Made by a program: the position numbers and the translations under genes
Source: Paenibacillus xerothermodurans
Lineage (GTDB): Bacteria; Bacillota; Bacilli; Paenibacillales; NBRC-103111
Direction: 5' to 3'
Length of the DNA stretch: 64,000 nt
NCBI RefSeq assembly: GCF_002220865.2
Contig: NZ_NHRJ02000005.1
Coordinates: forward strand, 1 to 64,000
Part shown: positions 25,776 to 34,854 of the stretch, in pieces
How the letters are laid out: every line of letters starts with the position of its first letter
Numbering within the stretch: the first letter of the stretch is position 1
Notes under the pieces: model-generated
The model's database searches: none
The model's input: only the letters and a program-made list of their open reading frames with translations
What the model was told of the DNA's origin: nothing

Positions 25776-27500
25776 TCAGTCCCCTCCCTCTTCAACAAAC
25801 GCCACGCTTGCCTTATGCGACAGAGCCGGCGGGCTGTTACTGCCGCAATGTCCGGCCTCATTCGTCATCTGCTTCAGCGATTGGCTGATGCGATTCAACG
25901 GATTAGTGTCTGCAGGATTATAAACCACAACTCCGTCTCCTGCCGGTATAGGACGTTCCTCCGCCAGCTTACGCAGCACTGCCAGCGTGTTGGCTGCCCA
26001 GCCTGGATCCACATCATACATTTCTTTTTGCAGCCTCTTGCTAAGATCACTGCGGTAAGTCCACGTGTCGGTTCGCTGGTCCCAACGCATAAGCTCGTGT
26101 GTGCTAATCTCTGCGGTATGGCGATTGTAGCGGAGCTCCATCACGCTTTTAATTCTTTTGCGGGTGCGACTCGCGTCTTGCGTCTGCACCAGCAGCAGGT
26201 CGATGTTTTCCGCGACCCGCTTCTCCTCCTCCGCAAAACGTGCGCCCGCACTGAGGCTGCAGAGCAGCCTCGCGAATTGTGACGGCACTGTCTCAGGCTT
26301 CCACGTGTGATACGTGCTGCCAAATCCCTTCAGCAGCCGCTCACACGCCAGCATCGCCCCTTCCACCTCTACTCTACGCACCTCCCCGATGATCGCGTAA
26401 TCAACGTCAAACCGAAGCACCTGGTCCATGGCATGATGAAACGTGCTTTCGTGGGTGACACGCTCAATCAATTTTTTCTCCGGAAAGTCGCGGCTTGCCG
26501 CCAATTCATAATGCTTCTCGATAACAGCCCCCGTGTAGTGATCCTCCCTTTCGGCTAATATTGCCTTCAGGGTGGTAGACTTTCCAGTGCCTGGCGGTCC
26601 GACTACCAATAAGTTACAGTGAGTTTTGGAAAACCCTCTGAGTAGAGCTACAGCCTCCGGTGGAATGGTCCGCCGCCGTTCATCTGCCAAATCGTCAACT
26701 GTGACCCGGCCGATCAAAAACCGCCGAAACGTAATGACATCGTGGCGTACGTCCGGCTTTACCGTTAACGTCACACGCTCACCCGTATATAAATCTACTT
26801 CCAGCGTTGTGTTATACAGGTTAACGATTGCGTCTTCCTTTTGCCGTGTGAGCACCCGAACTATCTTATCCACCTCCTGGTTGGAGGAAAACTCAAACGG
26901 CATACGTTGATGGCGGCCGCTGTGATGTATCCAAATCGACGTGCCAATGATCTGGGCCGCATAGCTGTCTGGATATTTTTGCCAACATGCGAGGGCCTTG
27001 AAGCCATAGATTTCATGGAACATTGCATGCGTGACATCTGAGTAGCACTGCTGCTCCGGACGAGCATAATCCCGAAGCCCCTGATAGTATACCGGAAGCT
27101 CCATCTGGTGCAGCCCCTGCTGATCGACATACGATTGGATCTGTTCCATGATCGCCGTGACGGTTTCCGGGATCCCAATGATCGCTTTGTTCTCGAGCTC
27201 CACGAAGGCGCCGGCCTCATCGATGGCCGCTCTGTCCCACGACTCGCGTTCCGCCTCCCTATAACGCTGATGCAAAACACCGCTAAACCGCTCCCCCGCT
27301 AATTCTTTGAAGGCCAGGCATGCATGCGCGAAATCTTCTGACGCTGCACTGCCGGCATGCTGTCCAGTCGGCACCGTGACCTGGGATGCGGCGGCAACCG
27401 TGGTATCTGAAGCTGCGCTGCCGTCCGTAAGCGCGCCCGGGCGAAATTGGCCGACGTGAAATCGTTCCAAGGGCTGCGACCGCTGTGACTGACTGGTCAT
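25776..27500 (-). CDS. tadA: TadA/CpaF-type secretion ATPase
   Basis: Hexameric traffic ATPase powering a Tad/type IVc pilus-like machine. The 574-residue protein has an N-terminal regulatory region and then the VirB11/CpaF core from about residue 200. Visible motifs are Walker A VVGPPGTGKSTTLKAIL (about 304-320), the Asp box and Walker B-like DYAIIGEVRRVEVEGAMLA and the His-box-like GSTYHTWKPET. The first ~60 residues and last ~40 are low-complexity. The order tadZ-tadA-tadB-tadC is the usual Tad core. The gene follows tadZ after 3 bases. Confidence 0.9.
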   Translation of the reverse strand: MTSQSQRSQPLERFHVGQFRPGALTDGSAASDTTVAAASQVTVPTGQHAGSAASEDFAHACLAFKELAGERFSGVLHQRYREAERESWDRAAIDEAGAFVELENKAIIGIPETVTAIMEQIQSYVDQQGLHQMELPVYYQGLRDYARPEQQCYSDVTHAMFHEIYGFKALACWQKYPDSYAAQIIGTSIWIHHSGRHQRMPFEFSSNQEVDKIVRVLTRQKEDAIVNLYNTTLEVDLYTGERVTLTVKPDVRHDVITFRRFLIGRVTVDDLADERRRTIPPEAVALLRGFSKTHCNLLVVGPPGTGKSTTLKAILAEREDHYTGAVIEKHYELAASRDFPEKKLIERVTHESTFHHAMDQVLRFDVDYAIIGEVRRVEVEGAMLACERLLKGFGSTYHTWKPETVPSQFARLLCSLSAGARFAEEEKRVAENIDLLLVQTQDASRTRKRIKSVMELRYNRHTAEISTHELMRWDQRTDTWTYRSDLSKRLQKEMYDVDPGWAANTLAVLRKLAEERPIPAGDGVVVYNPADTNPLNRISQSLKQMTNEAGHCGSNSPPALSHKASVAFVEEGGD

Positions 27501-27503
27501 GTG

Positions 27504-28859
27504 TCACGCCTCCCCCGCCGGCTTCATCCAGCGCAGCCATGAGCCTCTGCTGATCCGGGCAGATGAATTCTGCGTGTGCGGTGCTACCGGGGATGGCTGC
27601 AGGTTGTAGTAGCGCATGATGGCCCTGCCGACTTTTTGCAGCTCGTTATCATACTCCGGCCAGACGCGTGAAGCCAGGCTGCCTTCTGTCTCACTGCGGT
27701 AAAACGCCGACACGTAAGGCAGACTGCCCAAATATGGCATAGCCAGCTGGCGGGACAGCTGCTTCTCATTTTCCATGTCCGCGGAGCGGTGCATTGTATT
27801 GAATAGGAGCATGGATTGACGTTCACTCCATCGAAACACGGGCTGTAATATGTGTTCGCGCATCCGCTGCCATTGCGTTTTGGCCTGCAAGCTTTGATTC
27901 ATTTGCACCACAAGAAAATCGGCCGCATGGATGCTCTGGGCGGCCATCGCATGATCCGGGTAGCTGCCCGCATCGAGCAGTACAAAGTCAAAGGCTTCTC
28001 TCGCCTTTTCAATCAGCCATGAGACGCCGTCTGTATTATAGTAGTAGAGCTTTTTCAAGTCGCGGTTCCCTGCAAGATAGTGCACATTCGGCGCGAGCGT
28101 CTGCATTTTGCCGCGCAGTTCTTCCGCTTGAAGCTGTTTGCCTTGCAGAGCGCCCCATAACTCGTCCATATATTTCGCGCTGTAACGCAGACCCGTGTCG
28201 CCTGGATTCCAGCCGTTCAAACCGAGGATGCCGACACGCCTGCCTGACAGCTTGGCCAACGTCAAACCTACGCCGATCAGGCTGGACGTCAGCCCCATCT
28301 GCGGCAGTGCGCCGATAGCTGTCATCACCTTGGAGTTTATGCGCTCCTTGGATAAGCAAAGTCTGGATACCTCTAGCGCCGTCTGCTCCGGAGTGAAATA
28401 CGGCAGCACAAAATCGATGCCGTGCGCCGCACAAAGGGTTTGTTTAGCTTTTAATGATGCGGGGTCACGGCTGTTGCTTAGCATATAAATAAGTTTGTGG
28501 TCCGGAAAGCGCGCATGTAGAGCTGTAGCCTCATTGATATCCATCATCATGTCACTGACCAGCCACACATCCCCTGGCAGTACGCTAGGCGCTTTAAATT
28601 CATGGGCCACGCCTGTACTCATGTTTGCTGCAGCGGCTCTCCCGACAAAATGGGACGCAGCCTCTGGCACATGGACCCTAGCCTCTTTGCCGCCGCCACT
28701 AGTCTCCTCAACATGGGTTTGCGCCAGCGCTGGCACAGCATGGTCCATGAGCAATTCAGCAGCCATCTCGGGCATCACCGGCGCAACGGATGAATACTCA
28801 CCGGACGACCGCAGCGCGGTAAGCAACCGCCGATCTCCAGATACAACATGTATGTTCAA
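27504..28859 (-). CDS. tadZ: TadZ/CpaE-like localisation protein
   Basis: A 451-residue ParA/MinD-superfamily protein that in Tad systems marks the pole or assembly site. An N-terminal receiver-like region (MNIHVVSGDRRLLTALRSS; VWLVSDMMMDINEATALH; KLIYMLSNSRDPASLKAKQT) is followed by the ParA-like domain. There the Walker A position reads GALPQMGLTSSLIGVGLTLA, lacking the usual lysines, so ATP hydrolysis is doubtful, as in many TadZ proteins. FDFVLLDAGSYPD supplies the Walker B-like strand and LVVQMNQSLQAK the following one. Start is TTG with GGAGG 9 bases upstream. Second ParA-like domain of the locus; the other is fused to the kinase. Confidence 0.85.
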   Translation of the reverse strand: MNIHVVSGDRRLLTALRSSGEYSSVAPVMPEMAAELLMDHAVPALAQTHVEETSGGGKEARVHVPEAASHFVGRAAAANMSTGVAHEFKAPSVLPGDVWLVSDMMMDINEATALHARFPDHKLIYMLSNSRDPASLKAKQTLCAAHGIDFVLPYFTPEQTALEVSRLCLSKERINSKVMTAIGALPQMGLTSSLIGVGLTLAKLSGRRVGILGLNGWNPGDTGLRYSAKYMDELWGALQGKQLQAEELRGKMQTLAPNVHYLAGNRDLKKLYYYNTDGVSWLIEKAREAFDFVLLDAGSYPDHAMAAQSIHAADFLVVQMNQSLQAKTQWQRMREHILQPVFRWSERQSMLLFNTMHRSADMENEKQLSRQLAMPYLGSLPYVSAFYRSETEGSLASRVWPEYDNELQKVGRAIMRYYNLQPSPVAPHTQNSSARISRGSWLRWMKPAGEA

Positions 28860-28921
28860 TATGGTCTACCTCCTTATGCATGACAGTTATTCAACTAATT
28901 CAATCAGCTTCTTCCTCTCGG

Positions 28922-29623
28922 TTACCGATACACGATAAGAAATGTGTAGCCCATGCTGCCGTATTTACGGATCAACTCTTTTTGTTCGTTCGAGACCACC
29001 AGTTCAATGGTGCTGACCGTGCCTGTCGGCTTTTTCCTGTCGTCAGACGCCGCCACCTCCTGGTTGTTCGTCCCCTTGGCAAAACTCACGACGATTTCCT
29101 GAAGTTTCTTCTCCTCCTCAAAAGGGATGTCCAGTTGCTGCAACAACTCCCTGGATGGCTCCTGTTCACCGGCTTGAGCGGCCGCTCTGTCCCCGTCCTC
29201 CTTCTTCACCAGCAGCAGGGAAACCTTATCGCCGCGTAAGAGACTCCCTGGCGGCTTACCGAACATCCACTCAGCAGGCAGCGGCATGTTCCACTCATCG
29301 GGAGACGGAATCAAGTGCTCGGTGTTTACCATCGCATCCGTGATCTGTTCATTCAGTCGAATAGCACGTGTGGTCTCTTGGTTCAATGCTGCGGTCCAAT
29401 CCACTAGCGCTCCGCTCACCAGCTGTTCCTTTTTTACTTTCGCTAATCTCAAATCTGCTTGGGATAGTCGGCTGCCCCGCTCTATCGCACGCGCTGCCTG
29501 AAGAACTTCCACCGACCCCCAGTTAGGCTCTATGTACCATTTCCAACCGATCAATAACGCCGGCCCTGACAGGCAGAGCCCCACAACCAACAAATAGTAA
29601 AGGAGCCGATACCAAATATTCAT
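28922..29623 (-). CDS. cpaB: CpaB/RcpC-like SAF-domain protein
   Basis: A 233-residue membrane-anchored protein with an N-terminal transmembrane helix (YYLLVVGLCLSGPALLIGW). The SAF region is visible in VLQAARAIERGSRLSQADLR, TTRAIRLNEQITDAMVN and the LLRGDKVSLLLVKKEDG strand. CpaB/RcpC proteins belong to Tad pilus loci and modulate secretion or bind cell-wall glycan. The ATG overlaps the kinase stop by four bases, so the two are coupled. Bases 28860-28921 before tadZ hold only its RBS region. Confidence 0.8.
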   Translation of the reverse strand: MNIWYRLLYYLLVVGLCLSGPALLIGWKWYIEPNWGSVEVLQAARAIERGSRLSQADLRLAKVKKEQLVSGALVDWTAALNQETTRAIRLNEQITDAMVNTEHLIPSPDEWNMPLPAEWMFGKPPGSLLRGDKVSLLLVKKEDGDRAAAQAGEQEPSRELLQQLDIPFEEEKKLQEIVVSFAKGTNNQEVAASDDRKKPTGTVSTIELVVSNEQKELIRKYGSMGYTFLIVYR

Positions 29624-31437
29624 CGTGCATTTTCACCTGCTCTATCTGTTTTCCAAAGGTCCCCAACTACTGCCGAACTGGGTCTGCCTGTGCGATGTGA
29701 AGCATTGACCCTTCGCCGTGCCCCGCCTTCCGGCAGCCAACCCCGCAGCCACGGTTTCAGTGCCCTGTCCAACGGTCGCCTCACGGCCGGATGGTCCTGA
29801 GCAAGCATGCCCAACCAGCTGGCCTCCGTCAGCTTGGCGAAATCCACCGCCGGTAATATGCATGCCGGTGATTCAGGCAATATACGCAACCACTGTGCCG
29901 TATGTCCGGAGGTGACCGCTTTGTTGGCAAAGCAGCTCACGCGCATACCGGACTCACGCAGCTCTTGCAGCTGCTGCAGGTTGCGTCGAGCCGACTTGAG
30001 CTCCAATTTGTGCAGCAGCGGATCGATCACATAAATGAATTCCGCAGCTGTACTCAACAGGCCGTCAGCAGCCGCCACGCGCCAGTCCGAGCCGACATCG
30101 AGCAGCACGACTGGTCGGACCAATCGCTCAAATAACAGCGGCCATTCGATGCGGTATGAGCCACCTGAGCTGCCTGCGAACCCGCTGTCCCTGCCTGAGG
30201 CGTCGGCGGCACGGCCGGCTGCGGGCTGCACGCGCGGCATGCCTGCGGACGGCAGCCACAGTGTGCTGCCATCCGTCCACGCGGCCTGCTGCCGGTCGCC
30301 ATCAGAGGCCTCGTCATAGCAGCGATAACCTGGCGGCGCATGCTTCTCGCCGAACAGCAGCCCGTACAACTCCGGCTGCTGGGCCGGCGCCTCCAGAACC
30401 GCGTGTGCCACGCCCAGTCGATGCAGGGCACGGGCGACCGCTAGCGCCGCGAAAGTCGCACCTGCTCCCGCATACAAGCCGCCCACCGCAACCACTCGCG
30501 GCTGCGCTGCGCTATCGCCCGGCGCGGCCGCACCCTGCGCCCGCGCGCCGCTGCCCAGCCTGCGTACGCTACTGCCCAACCGCCCTGGTCCGCCGACCAG
30601 CCCGCGCACGCCGCCCTGCTCCTGCTCCTGCTCCGCCAGTATGCGCTGCAGCTCTCCCCGCGTCTCAGCCGCGGTCTGGCAGCGCGCTTCCGGCTCCGCC
30701 TGCAGCAGCTTTTCCACCAGCCCCGCCAGGCTCGGCCGTACTCCAGCATCCAGCTCCGTCAGTGACTTGCGAGCTGTATGGTAATATTGCCCGCCGCTCA
30801 GCAGGTAGTAGAGCAGCGCGCCCAACCCATACAAATCGGTACGAGCATCCGTTTGACCTCCCTCAAATTGCTCTGGGGCGGCGAATCCCACCGTGCCTAT
30901 CCGCACGGTATCTTCAGATTGCCCAGCCTTAAAACTGCGGGCAATTCCGAAATCGATCAGTCGAACCCGCTCCTCCATATCGATCATCAGATTGGCCGGC
31001 TTCAAGTCCCGGTAAATGATCGGTTCCGGACGGCGGCTATGAAGGTAGTGGAATAAATCACACAGCTGAAGCGCATACCCGATAATCTGTGATGCCGACA
31101 TACGTCTAGCCTGCCTTTCAAAGCGCTGCAGCAGCGTTTCCCCCTCAATATAATCCATCACCAAATAACTGTACCCGTGCCGATCCGTCGGGTAATAATC
31201 TACTATCTCCGGCAAATTCGGATGTTGCAGCTGAATCAATATATTTGCCTCAGCCAAGGATGCAATTGCTTCTCTCTGTGACGGTCTCGTTTCTTTAACA
31301 GCCCACCGCTTGCCGGCCAAACGTAAATCTTCAGCCAAGTACACAATGCTCATGCCACCACGGCCGAGCGTAGCGGTAAGCCGGTAGCGGTTACCCAGCA
31401 CATCCCCAATCCGTTTACCCGGTTCATGCATGTCCAT
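29620..31437 (-). CDS. Hanks-type Ser/Thr kinase fused to a ParA/TadZ-like domain
   Basis: A 605-residue cytoplasmic protein. Residues ~18-275 form a complete eukaryote-like kinase. The glycine loop is LGRGGMSIVYLAED, the lysine is in WAVKET, the catalytic loop IIYRDLKPANLM (Tyr in place of the HRD His), then LIDFGIAR and GTVGFAAPEQF. After a linker, residues ~330-580 resemble ParA/MinD: VVAVGGLYAGAGATFAALAV is a deviant Walker A, VVLLDVGSDW a Walker B-like strand, and FIYVIDPLLHKLELKSARRN the third strand. No transmembrane helix or PASTA domains are present. First gene of the Tad-like operon, overlapping cpaB by four bases. The inferred role is phosphorylation control tied to TadZ-like positioning of the pilus machine. 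The GC-rich linker and C-terminal half differ in composition from the kinase domain. Confidence 0.85.
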   Translation of the reverse strand: MDMHEPGKRIGDVLGNRYRLTATLGRGGMSIVYLAEDLRLAGKRWAVKETRPSQREAIASLAEANILIQLQHPNLPEIVDYYPTDRHGYSYLVMDYIEGETLLQRFERQARRMSASQIIGYALQLCDLFHYLHSRRPEPIIYRDLKPANLMIDMEERVRLIDFGIARSFKAGQSEDTVRIGTVGFAAPEQFEGGQTDARTDLYGLGALLYYLLSGGQYYHTARKSLTELDAGVRPSLAGLVEKLLQAEPEARCQTAAETRGELQRILAEQEQEQGGVRGLVGGPGRLGSSVRRLGSGARAQGAAAPGDSAAQPRVVAVGGLYAGAGATFAALAVARALHRLGVAHAVLEAPAQQPELYGLLFGEKHAPPGYRCYDEASDGDRQQAAWTDGSTLWLPSAGMPRVQPAAGRAADASGRDSGFAGSSGGSYRIEWPLLFERLVRPVVLLDVGSDWRVAAADGLLSTAAEFIYVIDPLLHKLELKSARRNLQQLQELRESGMRVSCFANKAVTSGHTAQWLRILPESPACILPAVDFAKLTEASWLGMLAQDHPAVRRPLDRALKPWLRGWLPEGGARRRVNASHRTGRPSSAVVGDLWKTDRAGENAR

Positions 31438-31481
31438 GCTCTATCACCCCAATCTATTACAATGCAAAACCCTGACACGAC

Positions 31482-31525
31482 AAAAAAACCGCCCCTGTCA
31501 TGCAGCTAAGCATGAGAGAGGCGGT
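31482..31525 (-). terminator. Terminator hairpin in the leader of the kinase/Tad operon
   Basis: Minus strand: ACCGCC...CATGC...GCATG...GGCGGT forms a two-part stem followed by T7 (31488-31482). It lies 45 bases upstream of the kinase gene and downstream of the only good promoter, so it sits inside the leader. An alternative short stem, GCGG-AAGAA-CCGC, using the 5' arm of the terminator could act as antiterminator. Confidence 0.6.
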
Positions 31526-31558
31526 TCTTCCGCACCGGCTATTACCAATATTGACTAT

Positions 31559-31587
31559 AAATTACCACATATTTCATCAACATGCAA
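31559..31587 (-). promoter_or_regulatory. Candidate promoter of the Tad-like operon
   Basis: Minus strand: -35 TTGCAT (31587-31582), 17-base spacer, -10 TAATTT (31564-31559). Transcription would begin near 31552 and run through the terminator-like hairpin before reaching the kinase gene. Confidence 0.45.
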
Positions 31588-31825
31588 CATAAAATGCTAG
31601 GCTAAGTCAAATTACTGCACGTGCCCTGTTCGCGGGATGTTGTTGCCGGTCCTTCCATCCTGCCGTCGGAGTGAGCCGGGGATTTCCGTGTCCTTTTCGC
31701 GCCGCTCCAGCACGTGATTAGCTCCAGCCGCCGCTATGTGGTTGTGTGCATACTGCGTGCTAATTGGAAACAAAAGGATTATAATAGTTATGGGGTTTTG
31801 TCTAATAGGATGGAGGAGAGCTAGA

Positions 31826-32836
31826 ATGAAACTATTTTCGCCAATCACATTAAACGGGATGACACTGAAGAACCGCATTGTTATGTCACCCATGTGCATG
31901 TACTCCTGCATGGATCAATCCGGCATGGTGCAGCCATGGCACAAGATTCACTATCCGGCACGAGCCGTCGGCCAAGCGGGGTTGATTATTGTGGAGGCTA
32001 CAGCCGTCACGGCTCAAGGACGCATATCACCACAAGACCTGGGTATCTGGAGTGACGAGCACATAGCCGGACTGAAAGAGCTTGTTCAACTCGTTCAAAG
32101 CCAAGGTTCGAAAATCGGGATTCAGTTGGCCCATGCCGGGCGAAAAGCAGTGCTGGAAGGACCGATAATCGCACCGTCCGCCATTCCATTCAATGACAGC
32201 TCGAAGACTCCACAGGAGATGACGCTCGAGCAGATCAAATCCACTCAACAAGCCTTTGTTCAAGCGGCTCTGCGCGCAAAAGAGGCCGGCTTTGATTGCC
32301 TGGAGATCCACGGCGCACACGGTTATTTAATCAGTGAGTTCTTATCGCCGCTGGCCAACCGCCGTACGGACGACTACGGAGGAGCACGGGAGAACAGATA
32401 TCGCTTCCTGCGGGAAATTATCGACGCTATCCGTGCCGTATGGTCGGGACCGCTGTTTGTGAGAATTTCCGCGAATGAATATCACCCGCAAGGCAATCAA
32501 ATAGAGGACTTTATTTATTACGCTGAACAGATGAAGGCACAGGGCATAGATTTGGTGGATTGCTCCTCAGGCGGGGTTGTTCCTGCCGATATAGAGCTTT
32601 ATCCGGGCTATCAAGTACCTCTGGCAGATAAAATACGGGCATCCGCCGACATCGCCACAGGCGCGGTGGGCCTCATCACGCAACCTGAGCAGGCCGAGGA
32701 AATTATAGCGAACGGACGCGCTGATCTGGTGTTCCTCGCCAGAGAACTACTGCGAGACCCATACTGGCCGCGTACCGCAGCCAAACAATTAGGTTTGGAA
32801 CTCGAGGCTCCGACTCAGTATAAAAGAGGCTGGTAA
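31826..32836 (+). CDS. namA: NADPH dehydrogenase, old yellow enzyme family (YqjM-like)
   Basis: FMN-dependent ene-reductase of the YqjM class, which reduces activated C=C bonds and responds to electrophiles. The 336-residue protein starts [20 protein letters not shown]. It has the YqjM-type cysteine and tyrosine in SPMCMYSC, the His pair in [25 protein letters not shown] and the C-terminal [26 protein letters not shown] precedes the ATG. Monocistronic, divergent from the Tad-like operon, with TATAAT at 31780-31785. Confidence 0.94.
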   Translation: MKLFSPITLNGMTLKNRIVMSPMCMYSCMDQSGMVQPWHKIHYPARAVGQAGLIIVEATAVTAQGRISPQDLGIWSDEHIAGLKELVQLVQSQGSKIGIQLAHAGRKAVLEGPIIAPSAIPFNDSSKTPQEMTLEQIKSTQQAFVQAALRAKEAGFDCLEIHGAHGYLISEFLSPLANRRTDDYGGARENRYRFLREIIDAIRAVWSGPLFVRISANEYHPQGNQIEDFIYYAEQMKAQGIDLVDCSSGGVVPADIELYPGYQVPLADKIRASADIATGAVGLITQPEQAEEIIANGRADLVFLARELLRDPYWPRTAAKQLGLELEAPTQYKRGW

Positions 32837-32898
32837 GCCGATATAGAATGCCGCGTACCACCAGCCGTTCACTTGAAGCATCACAAGCAACGGCAGGC

Positions 32899-32944
32899 AA
32901 AAAAACATCCCAAACCATATCAAAATGGTCTGGGATGTTTTTTT
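32899..32944. terminator. Bidirectional terminator between namA and the nitroreductase gene
   Basis: ACATCCCA...CCAT...ATGG...TGGGATGT stem with A6 before it and T7 after it, so it can stop transcription from both converging genes. Confidence 0.85.
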
Positions 32945-33001
32945 GTTGTACGCGCCCAGGGCCGGCGTCAACTGCCTACCGATGGTCACAGCAAATTTTC
33001 A

Positions 33002-33763
33002 TCATTTGTCTAAATCCTCTTGGTCCTCTAAGAACCCCTGACTCTCCAAAAAGCGCAGCATATGCATCCGGGCCGGCGCTTTTAGCTTATTGGCCATATC
33101 CTCCGACCAGGTGGAGGTTCTTTTTCCGTCGGTGCGACGGGTGATATACTCCTTCATAGTGTGGTCATAATCTGCGAGAGGGGCCGGTAATTTGTCGGGT
33201 TGGTATGTATTCTCATGCAGAATCGCTTCACGCGGCAAACGTGGACGTAGGCCCGGCGCTTGATCGGGATAGCCGATGCACATGCCAAACACGGGGTACA
33301 CATACTTCGGGAGCTTTAAAAGCTCTGCCACCTCAGCAATATTCGTGCGAATACCGCCGATGTAGACGATGCCCATTCCCATGGATTCCGCCGCAACCGC
33401 GGCATTTTGCGCCGCTAAGGTCGCATCCACTGTCGCTACGATCAAATTTTCCATCGTGCCAAAGTAGCCCTGTTCGGGGTCCCCATGCTGCTGATACGCT
33501 TGGCGGAGCCGGTATAAATCGGCACACCAAACAAGAAATACCGGACACTCCATCACGTAAGAGTAGTTGTCGGCCAAGACGGACAATCGCTGTCTTACGT
33601 CCTGGTCCGTCACGCGAATAATGCTGTATGCCTGCATGTTGCTCGAAGTAGAAGCACCTTGTGCGGCGGATATTATTGACTCGAGCTGCTCGTCTGTGAC
33701 CGGCTGCTCGCTGTACTTGCGGATAGATCTATGATTGGTGAGAAGCTTGATAACGTCGTTCAT
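33002..33763 (-). CDS. NADPH-dependent nitroreductase/FMN oxidoreductase (NfrA-like)
   Basis: A 253-residue flavin reductase of the NfrA/FRP group. FMN-contacting segments are TNHRSIRKYSEQPVTDEQLE, AAQGASTSSNMQAYSI and GIVYIGGIRTNIAEVAELL. PVFGMCIGYPDQAPGLRPRLP is the typical family block near residue 165. The C-terminal third (TMKEYITRRTDGKRTSTWSE) also matches NfrA. Start 33763 gives 10 bases to GGAAGGG; an upstream ATG is too close to it. Physiological substrate unknown. Confidence 0.88.
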   Translation of the reverse strand: MNDVIKLLTNHRSIRKYSEQPVTDEQLESIISAAQGASTSSNMQAYSIIRVTDQDVRQRLSVLADNYSYVMECPVFLVWCADLYRLRQAYQQHGDPEQGYFGTMENLIVATVDATLAAQNAAVAAESMGMGIVYIGGIRTNIAEVAELLKLPKYVYPVFGMCIGYPDQAPGLRPRLPREAILHENTYQPDKLPAPLADYDHTMKEYITRRTDGKRTSTWSEDMANKLKAPARMHMLRFLESQGFLEDQEDLDK

Positions 33764-33863
33764 GACTGTCATTCCCTTCCAATATGTTCACGCGATCCTC
33801 CAAATATTATTTAACATTCCCGCGCTAAAAGCAAGCTAACCGCCTGTCGCACACGCAGCCAAC

Positions 33864-33896
33864 AAAAAAACAATGCCCTAATCGGACATTGTTTTT
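33864..33896 (-). terminator. Terminator of the phoX-tatA-tatC operon
   Basis: Minus strand ACAATGTCCGATTAGGGCAT then TGT pairs as a short stem (ACAATG/CATTGT) followed by T7. It lies about 230 bases past the tatC stop, with the repeat array in between. Bases 33764-33863, the nitroreductase upstream region, are otherwise empty. Confidence 0.7.
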
Positions 33897-33899
33897 AGT

Positions 33900-34122
33900 G
33901 TGACGTACTGCCTCATACACGTACGCGACAGCCGCGCAGTTCTACTGTGCCTCAACGTGCCCGTCTACAGCCGCGTTATACTACTTCGTCTCGTCCACGT
34001 GCACGCACAGGCCTGCGTACTGCTATGCCTCAACGCGCTCGCTACAACCACGTTATGCTGCTGCATCTCGTCCAGGTGTACTACACTACAGCCATGCTGC
34101 GTGCTGCATCTCGTCGTCATAA
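33900..34122. repeat. Degenerate ~38-bp tandem repeats after tatC
   Basis: About six diverged copies of a unit resembling TACTGCTATGCCTCAACGCG then CTCGCTACAGCCGCGTTATG (plus strand). Examples begin near 33906, 33943, 33980, 34018 and 34058. The array starts at the tatC stop codon and ends at the terminator, so it forms the 3' untranslated region of that transcript. Confidence 0.7.
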
Positions 34123-34123
34123 G

Positions 34124-34852
34124 TCACAGCGTGTGATTTTGTCTCCTGTAAATAACTTTCGATAGCGAGACGCTCAGTTCATACAACAGGAAAAGCGGAA
34201 TAATGACCAAGATATCCGAAATAATATCGGGCGGTGTGATCGTAACAGCCGTGATCGCAAGCACAAAATACGACAGCTTACGAATTTTGGCCATCCTGAC
34301 CGGGTTTAACACTCCGATCTGTGTCAGGAACATCACCACCACCGGCATCTCAAACAGTATACCGAACGGCACCGTCATGTTGACCATGAATGTGAAGTAT
34401 TTCTCGGCTGTATACATAGTTTCGAAATCGCCTGCCATCGTCTCCAAAAACGAGTACACCATAGGATAAATGATAAAGTAGCCGAAGCATATACCGATGA
34501 TGAACAGCAGCGCTAACGCAGGGATCAGCGACTTCGTGGCCTTGTATTCGTGCGCCTTTAGAGCGGGCTTCACAAACAGCCAGCTCTGCCAAGCCAGCAC
34601 AGGCATCGTTAACGCAATGGCAACAACGCCGCTGAGCAAAAAATAGACCCATATGACGTCCGACGGAGCCAGAATAGCGAGCTTGCCTTCAACGTCCCGA
34701 ACCAGCCAGCGATAAATATCTTTTACAAAAATAAACGACGCACAAAACGTGACGACAAATGCCGCTAGCGTGATGATAATCCGTTTGCGCAGCTCTTCCA
34801 GATGCAGGATCACGGTTTCGTTCGGCGACTTTGTGTCTGCAATGTCAGCCAT
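34124..34852 (-). CDS. tatC: Twin-arginine translocase subunit TatC
   Basis: TatC is the polytopic receptor for twin-arginine signal peptides. The 242-residue protein has six predicted membrane segments, the N-terminal HLEELRKRIIITLAAFVVTF motif with the conserved EELR, and the F-x-x-E segment in VPFGILFEMPVVVMFLTQ. The C-terminal segment is ITPPDIISDILVIIPLFLLY. It follows tatA by 2 bases and phoX upstream, so this is a minimal TatAC translocase dedicated, at least by operon, to PhoX. Confidence 0.96.
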   Translation of the reverse strand: MADIADTKSPNETVILHLEELRKRIIITLAAFVVTFCASFIFVKDIYRWLVRDVEGKLAILAPSDVIWVYFLLSGVVAIALTMPVLAWQSWLFVKPALKAHEYKATKSLIPALALLFIIGICFGYFIIYPMVYSFLETMAGDFETMYTAEKYFTFMVNMTVPFGILFEMPVVVMFLTQIGVLNPVRMAKIRKLSYFVLAITAVTITPPDIISDILVIIPLFLLYELSVSLSKVIYRRQNHTL

Positions 34853-34854
34853 AA

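Noticed and set aside
33900-34122. CRISPR array
   Set aside because: Units are contiguous and all diverged, with no alternation of identical repeats and unique spacers and no cas genes nearby.
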